Assembly: GCA_001770355.1 (NCBI GenBank)
Contig: MEQV01000095.1
Span: 456-7,309, forward strand
From: Betaproteobacteria bacterium RIFCSPLOWO2_02_FULL_62_17
GTDB taxonomy: Bacteria; Pseudomonadota; Gammaproteobacteria; Burkholderiales; SG8-39
DNA: 6,854 nucleotides
Direction: 5' to 3'
The position numbers and the translations under genes are program-made. How positions within the stretch are numbered: position 1 is the stretch's first letter; each line of letters starts with the position of its first letter. Shown piece after piece: positions 1 through 5,871 of this stretch. Below the pieces are notes generated by a model, which was given only the letters and a program-made list of their open reading frames with translations, had not been told where the DNA came from and searched no databases.

Positions 1-1341
1 ATGATGGGTGTGATGATGTACTCGCTGCAGATCCTGATGGTGGTCACCATCATGCCCACGGTGGTGAGCGAGGTCGGCGGTTCTTCCTACTATGTCTGGG
101 CCTCGATGCTGTACCAGATCGGCGCCATCGTCGGTTCGGCCAGCGTCGGTCCGGTGTGGGCGCGCACCGGAGGCCGCGGCGCCTTTGTGGCCGCCGGTGT
201 GGTGTTCGCCGCGGGCACCCTGGGCTGCGCGCTGTCGCGCGATATGGCCGAGCTCGTCATCGCTCGCTTGCTGCAGGGCTATGGCGGCGGCTTGATCATC
301 GGCGGCACCATGGGTTTTGTGAGCCGCGTCTACGCGCCTGTCATCCGTACGCGCATCCTCGCGCTTTACCAGGGCTTCTGGAGCGTGTTCGGCCTGATCG
401 GTCCGTTTGTCGGTGGCGCGTTCGCCGAGATAGGCTGGTGGCGCGGCGCGTTCTGGTCGTTCCTGCCGTTCATCGCCTTGTACTGCGCGGTGGCCTGGTG
501 GAAGGTGCCCAGGACGCTCACGCAGGCGGGTGCCGGCTCGCGATTTCCGTTCGCGCGCATCGCGCTGCTGGCGCTGGGCGTGCTGGGCGTTGCCGAATCG
601 GGTCAACTGGATTCACTTGCCGCGCGCGTGTTGCTGCTGCTGGCGTCGGTCGGCTGCATCGGCTTGACCTTTGTTCTCGATGCGCGCGCCGGGCAGCGCA
701 TGTTTCCCTCGCGGCCCTTGTCGCTCGCCAATCCGGTGGGCATGGGTTACTGGATGCTGATCATCGTCGGCATGGCGCAGGCAGCCGTCACCATTTTGCT
801 GCCGCTGGTGCTGCAGGTGGTGCACCATGTCACGCCTTTGCTGGTCGGGGTGACCAATCTGATCAACTCCACCGCCTGGACCCTGGGCACTTTCATCGTG
901 GCGGGCTGGTCGGGCTCGCGCGAACGCCTGGCAATGCGCAGCGGCCCGGTTTTCATGCTGATCGCCGTGCTGGGGTTTCTTGCCGCCATCCACGGCGGAT
1001 CGCTGCTGCTGTTGCTGTGCGCGTGCTGTTTTCTCGGCTTCGGCGTGGGTGTGCATCATGTGCACCTGGGCGCGCGCACCATGGAGGCTGCGGCGAAGGG
1101 CGAGGAGACGGTCACGGCATCGTCGATGTCGATGATCCGCTCGCTCGGACAGGCGATCGGCACCGCCATCGCCGGCATGGTGGCCAACATCGCGGGCCTG
1201 GGCGAGGGCGTCGATGCCGCGACGGTGACTCAGGCGGTGGCGGCGGTGTTTGCCTGGGCCATCCTGCCGGTTTGCTTTGCCATCTGGCTGATCACGCGCT
1301 TTTCCGAGCGCGTGGTGCCGCGCACCGGGAAGCCGGAATAA
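1..1341 (+). CDS. MFS transporter, DHA2 (EmrB/QacA)-like drug/proton antiporter, probably 5'-partial
   Basis: This is an inner-membrane secondary transporter of the major facilitator superfamily, probably an exporter of drugs or other small organic molecules driven by the proton gradient. The 446 visible residues form about 12-14 hydrophobic segments. Family landmarks are a motif-A-like loop after TM2 (G50 to R59, with R55, G57 and R59), the R89-x-x-Q92-G93 motif-B-like stretch, and the antiporter motif C in TM5 (G134-P135 to G138-G139), typical of efflux members. In TM1 the usual acidic residue of the LDxTIV motif aligns with Gln10. The reading frame is open at base 1 and no ribosome site can be seen. 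Met1 lies only nine residues before the TM1 motif, so the true start is probably upstream; Met1 itself cannot be excluded. It ends in TAA at 1339-1341, convergent with the serine hydrolase gene. The substrate cannot be told from sequence. Confidence 0.88.
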   Translation: MMGVMMYSLQILMVVTIMPTVVSEVGGSSYYVWASMLYQIGAIVGSASVGPVWARTGGRGAFVAAGVVFAAGTLGCALSRDMAELVIARLLQGYGGGLIIGGTMGFVSRVYAPVIRTRILALYQGFWSVFGLIGPFVGGAFAEIGWWRGAFWSFLPFIALYCAVAWWKVPRTLTQAGAGSRFPFARIALLALGVLGVAESGQLDSLAARVLLLLASVGCIGLTFVLDARAGQRMFPSRPLSLANPVGMGYWMLIIVGMAQAAVTILLPLVLQVVHHVTPLLVGVTNLINSTAWTLGTFIVAGWSGSRERLAMRSGPVFMLIAVLGFLAAIHGGSLLLLLCACCFLGFGVGVHHVHLGARTMEAAAKGEETVTASSMSMIRSLGQAIGTAIAGMVANIAGLGEGVDAATVTQAVAAVFAWAILPVCFAIWLITRFSERVVPRTGKPE

Positions 1342-1420
1342 TTCAAATAATTTTCAAATAAATTCATTATCTGTCGTACTTGTTCTGGTAGTTCGTAGCC
1401 AGCCATGGAATAAGTACAGA
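1342..1420. other. AT-rich spacer between convergent genes, weak terminator candidate
   Basis: These 79 bases separate two convergent stop codons. The first part is AT-rich and carries the 9-base word TTCAAATAA twice, at 1342-1350 and 1353-1361, an 11-base period. Further on, GTACTT (1376-1381) can pair with AAGTAC (1412-1417), with CTGG (1385-1388) and CCAG (1399-1402) able to pair inside it. In either direction this gives an imperfect hairpin without a clean U-run, so it is at best a weak bidirectional terminator. No gene is seen here. Confidence 0.35.
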
Positions 1421-2593
1421 TCAGGACAGGGCCGCGTAGATCGCCTCGATCACGCGCGCCCGCGTGGGCACCGTGACATCCGCGTGGGGTTTGTTCATCG
1501 CATAGGAAAAGCCCAGCTTCGCGTCGGGATCGCCGAAGCCGATGGCGCCGCCCGCCCCTTGATGACCGAAGGCGCGCGCATTCGGGCCCATCCAGGCATT
1601 GGGCTTGGAGCTGAGCACCACGCCCGAGCCCTGGTGGTAGTGGCGTCCCAGGTAGCGCTCCTTGAGGTTGTGCTGCTCGGTGATCATGCGCTCGAGCGTG
1701 GCGCGCTTCATCAGGTGCACGCCATCCTGGCCCTCCAGGACCAGCGCGCCGTAAAGCTTCGCCACGGCGCGCGCGTTGCCATGCCCATTGGCCGAGGGGA
1801 TTTCCGCGCCGCGCCAGGCGGCGGAGTTGAAATCCTCGTCGGCGGCCAGCGGCTGCCAGAAGGCGCCTTCCTGCGTCGCATAGGGGTCGATGATGGCTTT
1901 GGCCATGGGACTGTCGGCGGGGAGCGCCCACTCGGCGCAGCGCGCAAAGTCCTTGCTGTCCAGGCCGATGCGGTAATCGAGCTTCAGGGGCTCGGCGATT
2001 TCGGTGCGGAAAAAAGTGCCCAGGGTTTTGCCGGTCACGCGCCGCACCACTTCGGCGAGGATGAATCCTTGCGTGAGCACGTGATAGCCGGCATCGCTGC
2101 CCGGTTCCCAGGCGGCGCTCTGGCGCGCCAGCGCCGCGGCCATCACCGCATGCTCGTAGACGCTGCCGCGCGCAATCGGCTCGCTCACCAGGGCCATGCC
2201 GGCGCGATGGTCCAGCACATATTTCAGTTGCAGTTTCTGCTTGCCGTTGGCGGCGAATTCCGGCCAGTAACGCGCCACCGGCGCCTCAGGGTCGATGAGT
2301 CCGCGATCGGCCAGGATATAGACGCAGATCCCGGTGATCGCCTTGGAGACCGACATCATGTTGACGATGGTGTCCTTTTCCCAGGGGCGTGTGCCGGCTT
2401 TGTCGGCGTAGCCGCCCCACAGGTCGATCACCGGCCGGCCCTCGATATTGCACGCCAGGCAGGCGCCGATTTCCAGGCCTTCCGCGAAGTTGTTCACGAA
2501 GCGGTCGCGCGCGGCGCTGAACTTTGCATCGCACCAGCCTTCGACCGCGTAGTGTTTTCCGCCATGATTGACGGTTGTTTTCACATGTTCCAT
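1421..2593 (-). CDS. Serine hydrolase of the beta-lactamase (class C / family VIII esterase-like) fold
   Basis: A 390-residue penicillin-binding-protein-fold serine hydrolase. By family knowledge such proteins are more often esterases or amidases than true beta-lactamases. The catalytic S-x-x-K is S81-V-S-K84. The second-motif Tyr is probably Y170, in a GYH context typical of family VIII esterases. The third-box equivalent is H344-Q-G346 in a Gly-rich strand. The length fits a full EstB-like protein. No signal peptide is visible: the N-terminus is polar, so the enzyme is probably cytoplasmic, unlike periplasmic AmpC. The ATG at 2593 is supported by AGGAG (plus-strand CTCCT at 2599-2603) five bases upstream. 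It starts 26 bases after the SDR stop, so the two are very likely co-transcribed. It may cleave an ester, lactone or amide in a small catabolic pathway with the SDR; the substrate is unknown. Confidence 0.9.
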   Translation of the reverse strand: MEHVKTTVNHGGKHYAVEGWCDAKFSAARDRFVNNFAEGLEIGACLACNIEGRPVIDLWGGYADKAGTRPWEKDTIVNMMSVSKAITGICVYILADRGLIDPEAPVARYWPEFAANGKQKLQLKYVLDHRAGMALVSEPIARGSVYEHAVMAAALARQSAAWEPGSDAGYHVLTQGFILAEVVRRVTGKTLGTFFRTEIAEPLKLDYRIGLDSKDFARCAEWALPADSPMAKAIIDPYATQEGAFWQPLAADEDFNSAAWRGAEIPSANGHGNARAVAKLYGALVLEGQDGVHLMKRATLERMITEQHNLKERYLGRHYHQGSGVVLSSKPNAWMGPNARAFGHQGAGGAIGFGDPDAKLGFSYAMNKPHADVTVPTRARVIEAIYAALS

Positions 2594-2619
2594 GGCGACT
2601 CCTGGAAAAATTCAGGCAA

Positions 2620-3393
2620 CTATGACCCGAAAAATACGCCGCCGTTGATGTGTACCACCTGGCCGGTCATGTAACGCCAGGCCGGCCCGCACAAGGACAC
2701 CACGGCTTCGGATACTTCTTCCATGGTGCCGGCGCGTCCCAGCGGAGTCTTCTCGTGACCATAGAGCGACGAAAGCTGCGCGGTGCGCCCCGCATCGTCG
2801 TCGGCCGCGCGCATCGAGGCGGGGGCCACGCAATTGACGGTAATGCCCATCGGGCCCAGTTCGTGCGCGAGTGCGCGCGTCAGGCCGAGCAAGCCAGCCT
2901 TGGCGGTGATCATGGCGGCCGCATTGCGCGCGCCGGTGTGCGCTGCCACGCCGCCGATGTTGATGATGGTGCCGTTCCTCTCATGCGCCAGATGCGGCGC
3001 GGCGGCGCGGCTGCAAAGGAAGCTGCCATCCAGCGTGGTGTGCAGGATGTCGTGCCAGTCCGAAAGCGCGAAAGTGGCCAATTCGCCATGGCGCCGCACC
3101 GAGGCGTTATTGACCAGAATGTCGAGGCGCCCGTAGGTGTCGATTGCCAGCGCAATCATGGCGTCGACGGCCGCGGGTTCGCAGATATCGGCGAGGCAGG
3201 CGATGGCGCGCCCTTTGCCGTGCGCGGTCTCGATTTCCTTCGCCACGGCCTCGGCGTCGGCTTTTGCGCTGCGCGCATTGATTATCACCGACGCGCCGGC
3301 CTCGGCGAGCTTATGCGCGATGACGCGCCCAGTGCGGCGCGCGCTGCCGGTGACCAGGGCCACGCGGCCCTTCAGGTTCGGTGTTGCTTGCAT
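2620..3393 (-). CDS. SDR-family (Rossmann) oxidoreductase-like protein with a degenerate catalytic tetrad
   Basis: A 257-residue single-domain protein of normal length for the short-chain dehydrogenase/reductase superfamily. The cofactor site is clear: T15-G16-S-A-R-R-T-G22-R23, the Arg-containing TGxxxRxGR form seen in pteridine-reductase-like SDRs and usually NADPH-preferring, then D69-I70 and N95-N96-A97. The C-terminal VNCVAP and INGG segments are also typical. The active site is not: counting from K165 of the TAKAGL segment, the classical Tyr (four residues earlier) is M161, the Ser (13 before the Tyr) is G148, and the helix-E Asn aligns with T120. Annotation as 3-oxoacyl-ACP reductase or pteridine reductase is therefore unsafe. 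The ATG at 3393 has only a weak Shine-Dalgarno (GGATGG, plus-strand 3401-3406). The gene follows the SulP gene by 47 bp and precedes the serine hydrolase by 26 bp on the same strand. Confidence 0.9.
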   Translation of the reverse strand: MQATPNLKGRVALVTGSARRTGRVIAHKLAEAGASVIINARSAKADAEAVAKEIETAHGKGRAIACLADICEPAAVDAMIALAIDTYGRLDILVNNASVRRHGELATFALSDWHDILHTTLDGSFLCSRAAAPHLAHERNGTIINIGGVAAHTGARNAAAMITAKAGLLGLTRALAHELGPMGITVNCVAPASMRAADDDAGRTAQLSSLYGHEKTPLGRAGTMEEVSEAVVSLCGPAWRYMTGQVVHINGGVFFGS

Positions 3394-3440
3394 GGGATAG
3401 CCATCCGTGCGGAAACGGCGATCTTGTGTTGAAGTGAACT

Positions 3441-5657
3441 CTAGGTCTGCAGCGAATTGATGGTCTGATTGGCGCTGCGCAGCCTGCGCCCCAATTCGCG
3501 CGACAGGCTGATCAACAGCTTTGCCGCGATGGCATGATGCTCTGCCACCAGCGTATCGAGCTGGTGGCGCGACATCACGTAGCAGGCCAGCCTGCCGTCG
3601 GCGCGCACGCTGGCCGAGCGCGGCTGCGAATCCAGCAGGGCCATTTCGCCGAACACCGTTCCCTGCCCGAAGGTGACCAGGCGGTGGGAGCCGATGTTGT
3701 CCTCCATGCTGCGGTAGACGCTCGCCGAGCCTTCCGAGATGATGAACAGTTCTTCGCCGGGCTCGCCTTCCCGGAAAATGTGTTCGCCGGAATTGAAAAT
3801 CCTCTTTTCCAGCTGCGGCGCCAGCACCGCAAGTTCCTCGGCGCTCAGCAGTTCCATCGGCGTGATGCGCGACAGCGGCGTTTCCCTGACGATGGTTTTT
3901 TCACCCATGGCCTCGAGCAGCAGGTCGTCCTCGGCCTTTTCCAGGGCATGGTCGGTATCGGCGAAAAAACGCGATGTTCCCACCGCCTTGACGACGCCGG
4001 TGTCCTCCATGAACCCCCACATTTCGTGATTCTTGCTCATGTGGGACACCAGCAGCAGGCGTTTTGAGTCGCGCACCAGCTTAGCGATCTGCTCGAATAT
4101 GCGCGCGCCGGTGGAGTCGATGTAGGTCACCCGTTTCATGTCGAGGATGATGTGGGTGACGTCCTCGCGCAGCAGTTGATCGATCCGGTCGAGCAGGTGG
4201 TCCGCGGTGCCGAAAAACACGATTCCCTCCAGCACCAGCACCACGACCTTGTGGCCATGCTTGTCCAGTTGCTCCATTTCATCGGCCGGGCGAGACCGGC
4301 GCGAATGGATCGCGTCGGTGCGGTAGGCGCGGCGCACCACCGAGCGGCTGGTGGTGGCGATGAAAAAGCACACCGCGATGACTATGCCGATGGCGACGCC
4401 GTTGGCGACGCCCACGGCGATCGCCGCGCCCGCGACGATGATGAGGATCGCCAGGTCGATGGCGTGGCTGCGGCTGACTTTCGCCTTGCCGCGCAGCCAG
4501 TTGTAGATCGTCAGCAGGATCTTGAACTGGATCAGCCGCAGCGCCAGGGTCATGAGCAGAACCGCGACCACCACCCTGGGCAACCAGGCGATTACCCAGC
4601 CGAACAGCAGGATCACGACGATCGAAGTCAAGCCTATCACCACCAGCGACCAGCGGCTGCGCCCGCCGGCGTTGTGATTGGCCTGGCTGTTGGTGAGATT
4701 GATGCCGACCGGAATGCAGCCGACGCAGGCGAGCAAGGTATTGGTCGCGCCGAGCTTCGCCAACTCCCGGTTGGTGTCCAGACGAACGCCGGTCTGCCCC
4801 TCGAAGGCTTTGGAGGAAAGCAGGTGATCGAGCGATCCGACGATCGCCAGGCCGAAGGCCGCGGCGATCATGTCAGGGAGCCTCGCGCCGTATGCCTGGA
4901 TGAACGAATAGAAGTTCAGGCCGATATCGAATGGCGGGCTGATCGGCGGCATCGAGCCGATGGTGGAGCCCAGGTATTTTTCCAGCCCGAATGCGTCCAG
5001 CAGGTGGTAGACCGCCGTACCCGCCACGACGCCGAGAATCATTGAAGGAATGCGATGCAGGAAGCGCGGCGGCCAGGCGATGACCGCGCCGGTCGCCGCG
5101 ACCACCACCAGGTTCAACGGTGCCAGGCCTTCCTCAAGGTTCTCGAACACGTGCTGGATGGAGTGCGTGTCCTCGATCCCCAGCATCGGACCGATCTGTG
5201 AAACGAACAGCAGAATGCCCAGCGCGTTGAGGAAGCCGGACAGCACCGGTTGCGGGCAATACTTGACCATGCCGCCCAGGTGCGTGAGGCCGATCAGCGT
5301 CTGTATCAATCCTGTCAGGGCGAGGAACAGGAACACCGCCGCGAGCCGCGCCGATGGATCCACCGAGGTCATGGCGTTGAAACCCATGACCACCTGCGAC
5401 AGCAGGGCGGCGACGAAAAAGCCGGCCACGCTGCGCGGAACATTCACGCCGGTTGAGCGCGTCCCCAGTGCCGCGAGGATGAGCGCGCCCAGGGCAAGGC
5501 CCCAGATACCCGAGACAATGCCAAGCGTGAAACCCTCGCGTCCGAGCGTCTCAAGCGTGAAGGAACCGATGACGATGCTGACCGGCAAGGCCAGAAAGGC
5601 CGCGGTCAGGCCGCCGGCAATATCGCCTTTGAGCGTGGATTCAGATTGGGAAGGCAA
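3441..5657 (-). CDS. SulP/SLC26-family anion transporter with C-terminal STAS and cyclic-nucleotide-binding domains
   Basis: A 738-residue inner-membrane protein in three parts. Residues 10-440 are the SulP membrane domain, with many hydrophobic helices and a family-like segment around 274-297 (GSLDHLLSSKAFEGQTG to DTNREL). Residues about 468-575 are a STAS domain with the D514-S515-T516-G517 loop. Residues about 603-725 are a cNMP-binding domain with a complete phosphate-binding cassette (F669-G670-E671 to P679-R680-S681-A682). SulP proteins move sulfate, bicarbonate, dicarboxylates or other anions; the substrate cannot be assigned because the membrane part is divergent from the classical sulfate carriers I know. 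The intact cassette suggests control by cAMP, cGMP or a similar ligand (inference). The start is TTG (5655-5657): no ATG or GTG lies in frame between the upstream stop (5727-5729) and Met91, which is already inside the membrane domain. The gene is divergent from the protein kinase. Confidence 0.93.
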   Translation of the reverse strand: MPSQSESTLKGDIAGGLTAAFLALPVSIVIGSFTLETLGREGFTLGIVSGIWGLALGALILAALGTRSTGVNVPRSVAGFFVAALLSQVVMGFNAMTSVDPSARLAAVFLFLALTGLIQTLIGLTHLGGMVKYCPQPVLSGFLNALGILLFVSQIGPMLGIEDTHSIQHVFENLEEGLAPLNLVVVAATGAVIAWPPRFLHRIPSMILGVVAGTAVYHLLDAFGLEKYLGSTIGSMPPISPPFDIGLNFYSFIQAYGARLPDMIAAAFGLAIVGSLDHLLSSKAFEGQTGVRLDTNRELAKLGATNTLLACVGCIPVGINLTNSQANHNAGGRSRWSLVVIGLTSIVVILLFGWVIAWLPRVVVAVLLMTLALRLIQFKILLTIYNWLRGKAKVSRSHAIDLAILIIVAGAAIAVGVANGVAIGIVIAVCFFIATTSRSVVRRAYRTDAIHSRRSRPADEMEQLDKHGHKVVVLVLEGIVFFGTADHLLDRIDQLLREDVTHIILDMKRVTYIDSTGARIFEQIAKLVRDSKRLLLVSHMSKNHEMWGFMEDTGVVKAVGTSRFFADTDHALEKAEDDLLLEAMGEKTIVRETPLSRITPMELLSAEELAVLAPQLEKRIFNSGEHIFREGEPGEELFIISEGSASVYRSMEDNIGSHRLVTFGQGTVFGEMALLDSQPRSASVRADGRLACYVMSRHQLDTLVAEHHAIAAKLLISLSRELGRRLRSANQTINSLQT

Positions 5658-5672
5658 TTCGGCTCGTGCCTC
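5655..5672 (-). promoter_or_regulatory. TTG start and weak ribosome site of the SulP gene
   Basis: On the minus strand GAGG (plus-strand CCTC at 5669-5672) lies 11 bases before the TTG at 5655-5657. The spacing is long and the match short, suggesting modest translation. The only other non-ATG option upstream is a CTG at 5694-5696, which would add 13 residues. TTG is the best available choice because translation from it gives a short polar tail leading straight into the first SulP helix. Confidence 0.5.
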
Positions 5673-5729
5673 GAAAGACGGGTGTTTGGCCGCCAGATTG
5701 TAGTGGCAAGGCCCCGGTGCAGCAAACTA

Positions 5730-5749
5730 ATTTAATGAATTCATTCAAT
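5730..5749. promoter_or_regulatory. 20-bp near-perfect dyad, candidate operator
   Basis: The core AATGAATTCATT (5734-5745) is a perfect 12-bp palindrome. After one mismatched pair (5733/5746) the symmetry continues for three more pairs (5730-5732 with 5747-5749), so 18 of 20 bases are symmetric. Size and position between divergent genes fit a site for a dimeric repressor or activator. No regulator gene is in the window, so the binding protein is unknown. Confidence 0.45.
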
Positions 5750-5860
5750 AAAGGCAGATCGATCCGGAAGGTCTTGCAGGGTTCGCCGGCCGCAGACGGT
5801 ACGGCGAAATATGCTAGTCTGAACAGGAATAAACCATTCAGCCCGGATATCGGGTGCGTC

Positions 5861-5866
5861 AGGAGG
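5861..5866 (+). promoter_or_regulatory. Strong Shine-Dalgarno site of the kinase gene
   Basis: AGGAGG lies five bases before the ATG at 5872. It fixes the start of the kinase and therefore shows that the repeat-bearing N-terminal region is translated, not just sequence upstream of a kinase domain. Confidence 0.85.
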
Positions 5867-5871
5867 GGACG

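Larger units (their letters stand above)
5658..5871. promoter_or_regulatory. Divergent intergenic region holding the promoters of the SulP and kinase genes
   Basis: These 214 bases lie between two genes that start outward, so both promoters should be here. An AT-rich patch at about 5724-5752 stands out from the GC-rich surroundings. I could not find a convincing sigma-70 pair for either gene. TATGCT (5810-5815) is a possible -10 for the kinase but lacks a -35 at proper distance, and TTGAAT on the minus strand in the AT-rich patch lacks a well-spaced -10. A small hairpin is possible just before the kinase ribosome site (5841-5845 with 5851-5855, five-base loop, one G-U pair). No convincing gene is seen in the region. 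Confidence 0.55.

Noticed and set aside
156..1361. Plus-strand +3 frame (401 residues) over the MFS gene
   Set aside because: An out-of-frame reading of a clear transporter; Arg/His-rich with no membrane helices or motif.
1421..2593. Calling the serine hydrolase a true AmpC-type resistance beta-lactamase
   Set aside because: There is no signal peptide, the motif context (GYH, HQG) is closer to family VIII esterases, and no ampR-like regulator is adjacent.
1484..2674. Long plus-strand open frame (396 residues) over the serine hydrolase gene
   Set aside because: It is antisense to a gene with clear S-x-x-K and HxG motifs. Its translation is rich in His, Arg, Gly and Ala without domain features, as expected for the opposite strand of a GC-rich gene.
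2650..3432. Plus-strand open frame (260 residues) opposite the SDR gene
   Set aside because: Antisense to a well-supported Rossmann protein; low-complexity composition and no recognisable motif.
4152..5045. Plus-strand open frame (297 residues) opposite the SulP gene
   Set aside because: Very rich in Asp, His, Arg and Gln, the typical mirror image of hydrophobic helices read on the other strand; no supporting ribosome site or domain.
5703..5721. Sigma-54-like -24/-12 promoter (TGGCA followed by GTGC)
   Set aside because: The GG and GC elements are 12 bases apart, not the required 10, and the site lies about 150 bases from the kinase start.
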